A stretch of DNA of 64,000 nucleotides, taken from CAZRQL01 sp964602415. GTDB lineage: Bacteria > Bacteroidota > Bacteroidia > Cytophagales > Flammeovirgaceae. How positions within the stretch are numbered: the stretch's first letter is position 1; the number at the start of each line of letters is the position of its first letter. Below are positions 36,805-45,044 of this stretch, one piece after another. The notes under the pieces were generated by a model. It was not told the DNA's origin. It ran no database searches and saw only the letters and a program-made list of their open reading frames with translations. The position numbers and the translations under genes were made by a program. The DNA is taken from positions 62,001 through 126,000 of the forward strand of contig CAZRQL010000005.1 in assembly GCA_964602415.1 (NCBI GenBank), read 5' to 3'.

Positions 36805-37428
36805 ATGAATCAAGAAAAAACTCGCATAATCAATAAGTTACCTTTGATGGAGGCTTTTTATACCTTGCAAGGGGAAGGCTTTCATTGCGGTACTCCGGCT
36901 TTTTTTGTTCGTCTGGCGGGCTGTGATGTAGGCTGCTTTTGGTGCGATGTCAAAGAGTCTTGGGATGCAACGCAGCATCCACAAACCTCTATTGAACAGA
37001 TAGTTGAGGCAGCTAAAGAGCATCCCTCGCGGATTTGTGTCATTACCGGCGGCGAGCCTCTGATGCACGATCTGACTCTACTGACCCAAACCCTCAAACA
37101 AGCCGGCTTTAAGGTACATATCGAAACTTCAGGAGCCTATCCTCTAAGTGGCGATTTTGACTGGATTTGCCTCTCACCCAAGCACTTTAAGGCCGCACGC
37201 CCCGAGCTATTTGGATGGGCAGATGAACTTAAAGTGGTTATTTTCAAAGAAAAAGACCTGCTCTGGGCGGAGTCTCTCGCGGCTCAGGTCTCAGACAAAT
37301 GCCATTTGTTTTTGCAGCCGGAATGGGATCGCAGCGCGATGGTACTCCCTGCCATCATCGAATACGCAAAAGCAAATCCCAAATGGCGCATCAGTTTGCA
37401 AACGCACAAATACATGAATATACCTTAG
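36805..37428 (+). CDS. queE: 7-carboxy-7-deazaguanine synthase (radical SAM)
   Basis: 207 aa. Converts 6-carboxy-tetrahydropterin to 7-carboxy-7-deazaguanine for queuosine in tRNA. Radical SAM cysteines C40, C44 and C47 (CX3CX2C, GCDVGCFWCD), TGGEP at 81-85, an LQGEG substrate loop near 21, and the C-terminal LQTHKYMNIP typical of QueE. No other queuosine gene is adjacent. Its stop overlaps the convergent TPR gene by 4 nt. Confidence 0.94.
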   Translation: MNQEKTRIINKLPLMEAFYTLQGEGFHCGTPAFFVRLAGCDVGCFWCDVKESWDATQHPQTSIEQIVEAAKEHPSRICVITGGEPLMHDLTLLTQTLKQAGFKVHIETSGAYPLSGDFDWICLSPKHFKAARPELFGWADELKVVIFKEKDLLWAESLAAQVSDKCHLFLQPEWDRSAMVLPAIIEYAKANPKWRISLQTHKYMNIP

Positions 37429-39035
37429 TGAGTATCAACGACTTCGTTGATTTTGTGGATGACCTCATCGAGTTGAAGGGCACTCTGCTCAATGAGGTCA
37501 AGGAGTCTGTTGTTCTCAGGATTAGATAAATCTTCTCTGTCCAACAAACTCACCAGCCCCAAAATATTGGCCAAAGGGCGGCGCACATCATGGCTATTGA
37601 GGTAGGCGTGTTTGCGTAGTTTTTCTATGGCTTGCTCTAAGTGTCGGGTTTGTAATTTGACTTTGTCGGCCAGTTCGCTGTTTAGCGTGGCCAACTCGTG
37701 GGCTTGTGCTTCTATTTTTTCTAAAGCGGCTTTGAGTTTGCTGCGAGAAACCCTTAGTTTTTTTACACTGATGGAATACAACAAAATGATGGCAAATGAA
37801 AAACACAGCACAATGGATAAAATTATTGAAAGATATTTGAAAGTGGTTCGGCTTTTAACTAAATCCGCTTGATTTTTAGCTTCTTGAATTTGAGACTCAT
37901 ATTTTTCATTCAAAAAATAGATAACTTGCTTATGGTCAACCTCTTTTACACTATCCTGAAAGATAATATACTTTTTCAAACAATCAAGGCTGTTTTTATC
38001 CTGTCCCAGAGATTCTGCTATTTTGCTCATAGTCAGTAAAGAACTGGAGATGATTTGGTAATTTTTTATCTTCAAGGCTGTATCCAGTGCTGCTTTGGCG
38101 TATTGATAAGCGATTGTTTTTTGTCCCATAGCCAAATAGTACTCTGCCAAATTGCGGTTAGAATAGGCTTCCAAGGATTTGCTTTTAATTTCTCTGCCAA
38201 AAAGAAGTGCCTTTTGCGCGTACTCAATGGCAACCGTTAGGCTGTCGGATTGGTATTTTACTTCGCTCAAATCCAAATAGCAGTGTCCAAGTCCCGATTT
38301 GTTGCCTGTTTTCTCATAAAGCAATACAGATTGATTTAAAAGCGTATCGGCTTTAGAAAAAAAGCCTTTTTTTATATAGATAGATGCAAGGGTTTGCAAA
38401 GAATGTGCTTTTTGGGCCTGATCACCCAACTGTTCAAAAAGTGGGATTGCTTGGAGCATGTACTTTTCGGCTTGATTGTAGTCATTGATACTTTTGTAAA
38501 GTAAAGCTATATTAGCCAGTGTGTTGGCAGTTCCGTAGGTATCTTGAATGCTTTTTCTAACCTCTAAGGCTTTTAGATTGTATTGTAGGGATTGGTAAAA
38601 TTTACCTTGATTTTTAGATACAATAGCCAAGCCGTTGTACACAGAGCCAACCGCTTTGGTGTATTGGTATTTGATGGCCAAATCCAATACCTTATGGTAG
38701 AGGCTCTCGCTGGTTGTGTAGTCGCTTTTGAGTGAATAAGCTATCGCAATGCTCCGAAGGGCATCTACTTCCCCATTTTTACAACCTGTTTTTTGCCCGA
38801 GTGCGAGCGCGTGTTGGGAGAGCTTGATAGAAATATCGGGGTCTTTGTAGTAATAAGACGCCGATATTTGGTTGAACGTTTTTACTTTAAAACTATCAGG
38901 GGCGGACAAAGACAACACAGAGTCAACCACAACTTTTAAGCTGTGGTTTTGGGCATTCCCGTCTTGGTAGGGAAAGCAAAGTACGATCAAAGCCAATGCA
39001 AAAGACCGTGCAACCCTAAAAATAAATGTATTCAA
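37425..39035 (-). CDS. TPR transmembrane protein ending in an isolated histidine-kinase DHp domain
   Basis: About 536 aa. Signal peptide, eight or so TPRs, a membrane helix (LSIILSIVLCFSFAIILLYS), a coiled coil and a HisKA-like helix pair with H in YLNSHDVRRPLAN, 55 residues before the C-terminus. The ATP-binding domain is absent and the frame ends cleanly, with queE immediately convergent. It could be a phosphotransfer or dimerisation module that depends on another kinase. No ATG exists near the 5' end; I used the TTG at 39035, and TTG 39062 is an alternative. Confidence 0.78.
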   Translation of the reverse strand: MNTFIFRVARSFALALIVLCFPYQDGNAQNHSLKVVVDSVLSLSAPDSFKVKTFNQISASYYYKDPDISIKLSQHALALGQKTGCKNGEVDALRSIAIAYSLKSDYTTSESLYHKVLDLAIKYQYTKAVGSVYNGLAIVSKNQGKFYQSLQYNLKALEVRKSIQDTYGTANTLANIALLYKSINDYNQAEKYMLQAIPLFEQLGDQAQKAHSLQTLASIYIKKGFFSKADTLLNQSVLLYEKTGNKSGLGHCYLDLSEVKYQSDSLTVAIEYAQKALLFGREIKSKSLEAYSNRNLAEYYLAMGQKTIAYQYAKAALDTALKIKNYQIISSSLLTMSKIAESLGQDKNSLDCLKKYIIFQDSVKEVDHKQVIYFLNEKYESQIQEAKNQADLVKSRTTFKYLSIILSIVLCFSFAIILLYSISVKKLRVSRSKLKAALEKIEAQAHELATLNSELADKVKLQTRHLEQAIEKLRKHAYLNSHDVRRPLANILGLVSLLDREDLSNPENNRLLDLIEQSALQLDEVIHKINEVVDTH

Positions 39036-39176
39036 ATGAGGCGATATTGGAAAAATACCCAAACACGGTTCAATTTAATCAAACGACGAGCCACGATAAT
39101 TTTAAAAAAGAGTAAAGTACAAACATACTTTTTTAAGTATTTGATTTTCAGACTTATAATTTATAAACTATTTTGT

Positions 39177-39184
39177 TATATTTG
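39177..39184 (+). promoter_or_regulatory. Candidate -7 box upstream of accD
   Basis: TATATTTG within a very AT-rich 190-bp spacer, 64 nt before the accD ATG; no matching -33 box. Confidence 0.35.
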
Positions 39185-39248
39185 AATTTATTTGGTTTAA
39201 AAAAGTTATTTTTTAAAATTTGACTATCATTGCAGAAAAAAACCGCTT

Positions 39249-40097
39249 ATGGCTTGGTTTGTTCGTAAAGAAAAAGGGATACACACGCCCACCGATGAAA
39301 AAATGGAGACACCCGACGGTATGTGGTACAAAGCCCCGTCAGGTGAAATTATTTTGACCAAAGACCTAAAAGACAATTGCTATGTAGTTCCATCGGACGG
39401 CTATCATGTCAGGATAGGCTCGAAACAATACTTTGAAATACTTTTTGACAACAACGAGTTTGAAGAGTACAACGCCGATATGACCTCCGCCGATCCCTTG
39501 GAGTTTACCGATACCAAAACCTACACCGACAGGATACTGCAAAGCATCCGCAAAACAGGCCTCAAAGACGCTGTCCGCACGGCTCATGGCAAACTGATGG
39601 GTTCATCAATCAATATTGGTTGTATGGATTTTGAGTTTATTGGGGGTTCGATGGGTACGGTAGTGGGCGAAAAAATAGCCCGGGCGATTGATTATTCGAT
39701 AGAGAACAGAGTTCCTTTTTTGATGATTTCCAAGTCAGGCGGGGCGCGAATGATGGAATCGGGGTACTCTTTGATGCAAATGGCCAAAACTGCCGCCAAA
39801 CTGGCTTTGCTATCAAGAGCCAAAGTTCCTTATTTTTCTTTGCTCACTGACCCCACAACAGGCGGAGTAACAGCCTCTTACGCCATGCTTGGGGACTTCA
39901 ACATAGCCGAACCGGGTGCGTTGATTGGTTTTGCAGGCCCCAGGGTGGTACGCGAAACCATAGGCAAAGACCTGCCCGAAGGCTTTCAGACCTCCGAGTT
40001 TTTGCTCGAGCACGGCTTTTTGGACTTTATAGTCGATAGAAGAGAACTAAAAGTCAAAGTGCACTCGCTTATGAAATTTTTGGGTTTTGCTCAATAA
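39249..40097 (+). CDS. accD: Acetyl-CoA carboxylase carboxyltransferase subunit beta, zinc-ribbon cysteines lost
   Basis: 282 aa. With AccA it transfers carboxyl from biotin to acetyl-CoA, the first step of fatty acid synthesis. Crotonase-fold core is intact: GGSMGTVVGEKI, SKSGGARMMESGYSLMQMAK, LLTDPTTGGVTASYAMLGD, GFAGPRVV. The N-terminal ribbon has lost its four cysteines: WYKAPSGE replaces the usual KCPxCG, and YVVPSDGYH replaces CPKCGxH. accA is not in the window. comF follows after 3 nt. Confidence 0.95.
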   Translation: MAWFVRKEKGIHTPTDEKMETPDGMWYKAPSGEIILTKDLKDNCYVVPSDGYHVRIGSKQYFEILFDNNEFEEYNADMTSADPLEFTDTKTYTDRILQSIRKTGLKDAVRTAHGKLMGSSINIGCMDFEFIGGSMGTVVGEKIARAIDYSIENRVPFLMISKSGGARMMESGYSLMQMAKTAAKLALLSRAKVPYFSLLTDPTTGGVTASYAMLGDFNIAEPGALIGFAGPRVVRETIGKDLPEGFQTSEFLLEHGFLDFIVDRRELKVKVHSLMKFLGFAQ

Positions 40098-40100
40098 GTT

Positions 40101-40763
40101 ATGCTCTTGCACCGGGTTTTGGACGCGCTGTATCCCGTGCCTTGTCAAGCATGCAGTCATCCGCTCGATAAAGGCGAAGTTGTATGCAACTGGTGTAAGT
40201 CTTCGCTCCCTTTTGTTGACAATCAACAAAATATGCTCTTATCAGATAGGCTGGCTGAGATAATGCCCATACATGGAGCGGTTTGTTTGCTGTATTTCCA
40301 AAAACATGAGATTACCCAAACCCTACTCCACAAACTCAAATACGAAAATAAGCCTCAAATAGGGGTAGAATTGGGCAAATTGCTTGGTGAAAGGCTTTGC
40401 GGTATGGACTTTGACGCGCTGCTGCCTGTACCACTCCATCCTAAAAAACTGGCCAAAAGAGGGTACAACCAATCCGAAAAACTCTGCCAAGGAATGGCTG
40501 AGGTTATGAATGTACCTGTGCGACAGGACGTTCTTTTTAGGACAAAAAACACAAAAACCCAAGCCCAACTTTCTGAAGCCCAGAGAAAAGAGAACACTAA
40601 AGAGGCTTTTGTGGCACATCCGCAAGTCGGTTTGCAAAAAGTGGTCTTAGTGGACGATGTAGTTACGACCGGCTCGACGCTGCTGGCTTGCATAAAAGCA
40701 CTCAAAACCACACAAATACAACAAATTTGGATAGCCGTAGTCGCCGATGCTGCAACCAAATGA
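40101..40763 (+). CDS. comF: ComF-family phosphoribosyltransferase-like protein
   Basis: 220 aa. N-terminal zinc finger with CQAC and CNWC pairs (residues about 15-35), then a type I phosphoribosyltransferase fold with PVPLHPKKLAKRGYNQSE and the PRPP loop VVLVDDVVTTGST. Related to ComF/GntX, needed for DNA uptake in naturally competent bacteria; the biochemical role is unsettled. Three nt after accD, so co-transcribed. Confidence 0.88.
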   Translation: MLLHRVLDALYPVPCQACSHPLDKGEVVCNWCKSSLPFVDNQQNMLLSDRLAEIMPIHGAVCLLYFQKHEITQTLLHKLKYENKPQIGVELGKLLGERLCGMDFDALLPVPLHPKKLAKRGYNQSEKLCQGMAEVMNVPVRQDVLFRTKNTKTQAQLSEAQRKENTKEAFVAHPQVGLQKVVLVDDVVTTGSTLLACIKALKTTQIQQIWIAVVADAATK

Positions 40764-40803
40764 GTGTTGGATGATGGACTAAATATCATCCAACACATAA
40801 GAG

Positions 40804-41517
40804 CTACTCTATTTTCAAGTTATCAAAGCAAAAATAAGCCGGATTGTTCATACCAAACTCTCCCGAATCGCTGGAACTGAGTTTGAACCTGATTTTTTTC
40901 ACAATGCCAAGCGGCGCAAGGCCAACCTCGTTCCAACCTACTTTAATGCCTTTGACGGGCGCGGAGACACGAAAGTCAGCCAAATAATATTTCACTTCGC
41001 CGGTCTTTTGGTTGTTTAGCCCAAAGCCTTCGATGGTGAGCAAAAAGAAATCACCATCTCCAAATTTTTTGCTGAACATACTGCCGTTTTTCATATCGTG
41101 ATAGGCATAAGTGCTGTTGGCAATTTGGCAAGAAATGGCTTTTGCGGGACTGGCAAGAGTAATCACGCTGGAATCGAAAGCATACGCTACCGCAAATTTT
41201 AAAGAGCCATTGCCGCCGGATTGGGCATAGACGCTGTACTGATTGGTGAAATTTTGAGCTCCTTTGTTGGCGGTGTCGGTTTTTGAGGAAGCCGCCCAGC
41301 CTGACCAACTGCCAAACTCAGGGGTGAACTTGTTGGCAAAAGAGGCAGTCCCCGATTTGAAGCCGCCCTTGCCGTCTGATCCATTGTAAAAGCCCTCCGA
41401 ACCCAATTCTACATCTTCAAAACCAATGTTTTCGATGGGCTTTTTGTCGGCATCGCTTTTGCAGCCATAAAAAAACGCGATTAACACTACATTAATCAAT
41501 AAAATTTTAGTTTTCAT
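40804..41517 (-). CDS. DUF4465 lipoprotein (BtuH-like), last gene of B12 operon
   Basis: 237 aa. Lipoprotein signal with C19 in LIAFFYGCKSD, followed by an acidic stretch consistent with export to the surface. The rest is a DUF4465 beta-sandwich (SWSGWAASSKTD, FFLLTIEGF, YYLADFR, YFCFDNLKIE). As I recall, DUF4465 proteins include the BtuH cobalamin-binding surface lipoproteins of gut Bacteroides; location in a riboswitch-controlled operon with a BtuB-like receptor fits that. Follows the propeller lipoprotein by 1 nt. Confidence 0.82.
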   Translation of the reverse strand: MKTKILLINVVLIAFFYGCKSDADKKPIENIGFEDVELGSEGFYNGSDGKGGFKSGTASFANKFTPEFGSWSGWAASSKTDTANKGAQNFTNQYSVYAQSGGNGSLKFAVAYAFDSSVITLASPAKAISCQIANSTYAYHDMKNGSMFSKKFGDGDFFLLTIEGFGLNNQKTGEVKYYLADFRVSAPVKGIKVGWNEVGLAPLGIVKKIRFKLSSSDSGEFGMNNPAYFCFDNLKIE

Positions 41518-41518
41518 A

Positions 41519-42514
41519 TTAATAAAAGTTTAAATCAATTTCTCCGGTAATTACGCCGCCTTGTAGGGTATCAAGGGGCGCGTAGTTATCAAATAGATAA
41601 ATCTCTGAGGGACTTACGTAATCTTTGACATCAGCAAAAGCCAGTATTTTGTCTTTTGCAGCCAAAGCATACAAGTTTTTATTTTTGCCCTCAAAAAATA
41701 ATGTAAAGTCGTTGCCGTCAAATTTCCAAATATTCCCAAAAAGTATCCATAAATCATCTGCACCACAAACTACTATTCGCGCGCGATTGGGACTTGCCGG
41801 CAAAGCCCATTTTTTTGTTATTGTCTCGCTTTGTGGATTTATTGATAATAAGCTATCGTTGCTGAGTGTCCAAACTTGATTTTGCCAGAGTGTAAGTCCA
41901 TTAGGAGAGCCGTCTGTTTTAATTTTTGTTTTAATTTTATTGTCCAATAAAACCAATATAAAACCCGATTTATCCTCTACAAATATTTTATCCCCAACCA
42001 CCACCATCCTTTCTGTCCAAGTTCCTGTTTGGATTTTATCAATTACTTTATTGTCTTTCAAAATAGAAATATATCCTGAATAAATATCCGTGCAGTATGC
42101 TTTTCCATCCGAAAAAACTAAATACCGAGGCGAGACCAAGCCCTCAATTTTGCCCAATGACTGCATAGAAAAAGCAGAAACAATTTCTATTTTCTTTGAA
42201 TTGTTTACCACAATATAAATAAGCGTATCCAATCGGGTAGCCGATTGCACCACGTTGCCCAGTATTCTATCGTTTGCAGCACGAAAAATCTCATGCTCTA
42301 CGGTTTTGGTGGCTTTTTGATAAAACGATAAAGTGCCATACCCCCAACCAAAATTACCTTCATTGATGATTAGTATGCCATTGGCGTATTTGCCTGAAGG
42401 GTTGTCTTTTTTTTCTAATACCGGCCAAGCCTCTTCGGGATTGTTGCAACCCCATAGAGCTAAAAAAGCTATAATTAATCTAATTTGGCAAATAGGCAAT
42501 TTGTATTTTTTCAT
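41519..42514 (-). CDS. Beta-propeller lipoprotein (DUF5074/YncE-like, BtuG-like)
   Basis: 331 aa. Lipoprotein signal with C23 in FLALWGC followed by NNPEE. The body is repeated four-stranded blades (GILIINEGNFGWGYGTLSFY, SPRYLVFSDGKAYCTDIYSG, SPNGLTLWQNQVWTLSNDSL), a seven-bladed propeller by look. This is the type of BtuG, the surface lipoprotein that hands B12 to BtuB in Bacteroides. Its start overlaps the receptor stop by 4 nt. B12 binding itself is inferred from context. Confidence 0.82.
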   Translation of the reverse strand: MKKYKLPICQIRLIIAFLALWGCNNPEEAWPVLEKKDNPSGKYANGILIINEGNFGWGYGTLSFYQKATKTVEHEIFRAANDRILGNVVQSATRLDTLIYIVVNNSKKIEIVSAFSMQSLGKIEGLVSPRYLVFSDGKAYCTDIYSGYISILKDNKVIDKIQTGTWTERMVVVGDKIFVEDKSGFILVLLDNKIKTKIKTDGSPNGLTLWQNQVWTLSNDSLLSINPQSETITKKWALPASPNRARIVVCGADDLWILFGNIWKFDGNDFTLFFEGKNKNLYALAAKDKILAFADVKDYVSPSEIYLFDNYAPLDTLQGGVITGEIDLNFY

Positions 42515-44268
42515 TGTTGAAAGTTTTGGAAAATAAACGAAAATTCAAAATTCCTTGTAGGCATAGCATAGAAAGGGATAATTTGATAATTGAAATTATT
42601 AAAATTATTTACCTTTAATTCAAGCAGCATTTTTTTAGCTATTTTCTTTTGAATCAGTGCCCCGAGCAAAACATAATCGGGCAGGTAGGCGTTTTGGTCG
42701 CTTTGTATGTACCTTTTTGAAACCCAAAGAAAATCAGGGGCAAAAAGCCAGCCTTTTTTGGTGATTTGGAGTCGGATTTTTAGTTGGTGTTCAGGTGTAA
42801 AGATGATTTGGCGACCCTGTGAGGTGGCGCGGGTGTAAGTGTAAATCACTTGTGCAGATAGGGGCTGAGTAGCCTCCCCCAGCATTATTCGGCTTTCAAT
42901 ACCCCTACTGAGTACCCTATCTATGTTTTGAGGTCTCCAAACCGGTACGGAAGGCCTCCAAAGCACCCAATCTTGTACATCGGCGCGAAAAGCACTGAGT
43001 TCAAATTTTGTTGTACCCATGTGGAGATTTGCTCCCAATTCGGCAGTTTGGGCTTTTTCGGGACGCAGGTTTTCGCCCCATAGCAATTCGTTGATAGTGA
43101 GTTGCCTAAATGTTTGGGAGGCGTTGGCCAGCAATGTGAAGTTGTCTGAAAGATGTAGCAATACCCCTGCCGCCGGCATAAAAGCCCAACTGCCGTTTTG
43201 GACGTATTCGGGTCGTAGCGAGAGGGACGTTTCTATTTTTGAGGCTTGTCGCACCAAAGCCCAATAAGCCGATATGCGCCATTGCTCAAGTCTTGCGCGG
43301 TCGTATTGGCCTTGCAGTTGGGTTTTGAGGAAAGTTTTGGCAGAAAAACGTTTTTTGTTGTCAAAATTGAGTCGAAAAGAATGGATATGCAGTTGGTTTT
43401 GGATTTGTGCGGTTTGGTTTTGGTAGTTGAGGTATTGGTAGAAATATCCGGCTGTGATTTTGAAAAAATGACGGTTTTGATAGAATACCATTTTGCGCAA
43501 AGCCCAATCTTGAAGTTGTTCTTGCTGGGATTCGTTGGTGGTGATGGGCTGCTGAATTTGCCTATTGTTGGAACTTAGCCAAAGTGAAGAGTGTACAGTG
43601 CCCCTGCGGGTGTTGCGGGCTTTGTCTATGGCCAGGTTGATTTGGGTAAATGGGGCATTTGCACGTTGCCAAACTTTATCTGTGGAATAGAATGGAAAGT
43701 TGTTTTTTGCTTGTCGGAAGTAAGCGAATACTTTGGCAAACTTCCTCTGCGTGCTGCGAAGGCGTTGCGCCTGCAAACCCCACAGTCCCCAATTGCCCAA
43801 CACAATGCCCAACAAATCGTTTTTGGTGGTATCAAAAACCGCCTTGGTGCTAACATTGACAGCCCCTCCCAGCGCACCGGAGCCAAGCTCCAATCCTGCA
43901 GCACCCAAATACAGGCTTACTTGGTGTCCCAAAGAAGCCGGCAACAGCGAATAATCGAACTGCCCCAATACGGGCGAATTGATGGAAAGTCCGTTCCAGT
44001 AGGTTTGGGTGTGTGAGCTTCCCGTTCCTCGCAGCGAAGGCAGTGCCAGCCCGCTGCCGCCGTATTGTTTGAAGAAAGCGGGACTTTGTGCAGACAAAAG
44101 CTCCGCCAAATTTGAAAAACGGTGCACTTTGACAGCACTATCGAGCGACCAATACCTAAAACCGGCCTCTGTACGCTCAGCTTGTTGTTGGATTACGAGC
44201 GTGGGCAGGGTGCGTTGAGCACACACAAACCCACAGCAGAGCATCAAAACTATCCAAGTAAGTTTCAT
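42511..44268 (-). CDS. btuB: BtuB-like TonB-dependent outer-membrane receptor
   Basis: 585 aa. Signal peptide at residues 1-17 (ends VCA), plug domain about 45-150 (LRGTGSSHTQTYWNGLSIN, LGSGALGGAVNVST), then an outer-membrane beta-barrel ending NFEFSFIF near the C-terminus. It is short for a TonB receptor, similar in size to E. coli BtuB. Second gene after a cobalamin riboswitch, so corrinoid uptake is the likely role. Overlaps the upstream gene by 4 nt (ATGA) and the downstream one by 4 nt. Confidence 0.88.
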   Translation of the reverse strand: MKLTWIVLMLCCGFVCAQRTLPTLVIQQQAERTEAGFRYWSLDSAVKVHRFSNLAELLSAQSPAFFKQYGGSGLALPSLRGTGSSHTQTYWNGLSINSPVLGQFDYSLLPASLGHQVSLYLGAAGLELGSGALGGAVNVSTKAVFDTTKNDLLGIVLGNWGLWGLQAQRLRSTQRKFAKVFAYFRQAKNNFPFYSTDKVWQRANAPFTQINLAIDKARNTRRGTVHSSLWLSSNNRQIQQPITTNESQQEQLQDWALRKMVFYQNRHFFKITAGYFYQYLNYQNQTAQIQNQLHIHSFRLNFDNKKRFSAKTFLKTQLQGQYDRARLEQWRISAYWALVRQASKIETSLSLRPEYVQNGSWAFMPAAGVLLHLSDNFTLLANASQTFRQLTINELLWGENLRPEKAQTAELGANLHMGTTKFELSAFRADVQDWVLWRPSVPVWRPQNIDRVLSRGIESRIMLGEATQPLSAQVIYTYTRATSQGRQIIFTPEHQLKIRLQITKKGWLFAPDFLWVSKRYIQSDQNAYLPDYVLLGALIQKKIAKKMLLELKVNNFNNFNYQIIPFYAMPTRNFEFSFIFQNFQQ

Positions 44269-44639
44269 AAGATGAGTACTTTAACTGTGGTCAGTTGGTG
44301 TTCGCTTAGGTACAACTTGACCCAATAGAGTCCTCGGGCGGCTGTACACTGCGCAAAAGATTTGAACTCTCCCACAAAAACACCTTCGGGTCTGAAAACT
44401 TGTATTTTTAGGGGCAAAGTATTGACTTTCAACTCTTGCCAACTGTGGCAGGGTATCGGATAAACCAAAACAGAGTCCTTGTGGGGCAAAGAGGTTGGCT
44501 TGCGCAAGACCAGCGTCTGCACGGCAAAGCCGCTGCCACTGCCGCTTTTGTATTGGGCTTGAGCCTTACAAAGCATCAAGCCACAAGCTACCAAAGAAAG
44601 GCTGATGCCTCGTTTGGACACAAATTTTAAAATCCTCAT
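44265..44639 (-). CDS. Short secreted protein with T9SS-like sorting domain, first gene of B12 operon
   Basis: 124 aa. Signal peptide at about residues 1-28 (ends AQA), a ~30-residue linker, then a ~70-residue stretch resembling a type A T9SS C-terminal domain: VYPIPCHSWQELKV, IQVFRPEGVFVGEF, ARGLYWVKLYL, VKVLIL. It is nearly a bare sorting domain with little cargo. It is the first gene behind the cobalamin riboswitch and overlaps btuB by 4 nt. Function unknown; might be a small surface partner of the receptor. Confidence 0.72.
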   Translation of the reverse strand: MRILKFVSKRGISLSLVACGLMLCKAQAQYKSGSGSGFAVQTLVLRKPTSLPHKDSVLVYPIPCHSWQELKVNTLPLKIQVFRPEGVFVGEFKSFAQCTAARGLYWVKLYLSEHQLTTVKVLIL

Positions 44640-44699
44640 CAGAGTTATGTTTTCTTTCTGAGAATCAGCTTTTTTCCCGAAGCGTCCCTCATGAATCTA

Positions 44700-44890
44700 A
44701 AAGCAGGTCTCCTGACTTGCCCCTTTGGTTTGCCCTTCCCGCACGTTGTGCAGTGGGTTGAGAATCAAACCAACTCTTCAAATGCCCGAAGGCGTTTGTA
44801 GGGCTGACAGTTGCGGGTACAGTCTCCGATTTGCACAGAGTTCCCTTTTAAACCTCCGAGACGGCAATCCCTTTGGTACTTTCAGACGTG
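44700..44890 (-). promoter_or_regulatory. Cobalamin riboswitch
   Basis: On the minus strand the RNA contains AAAGGGAACTCTGTGCAAATC, then GGAGACTGTACCCGCAACTGT (the B12-box core), a hairpin arm ending in GCCTTCGGGC, further paired segments and the 3' signature AAGTCAGGAGACCTGC (44719-44704). All are hallmarks of the AdoCbl riboswitch. It lies about 60 nt before the first gene of the four-gene B12 operon, and should shut the operon down when cobalamin is abundant. Confidence 0.94.
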
Positions 44891-44898
44891 CAAATATA
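44891..44898 (-). promoter_or_regulatory. -7 box of B12 operon promoter
   Basis: Minus strand TATATTTG, immediately upstream of the riboswitch 5' end. Confidence 0.6.
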
Positions 44899-45044
44899 TT
44901 ATAATTTGAGAGCAAAAAAATTTTTTTTGCCAGATTAGCAACAGCCGTTTGGCAGGCCAACGACCTCAATGGATGATATTTGTCAATTTGATTAGATTTC
45001 TCATCGCTCTGATGTTGTTTTGTACCGAATAACGATATGTTGGT

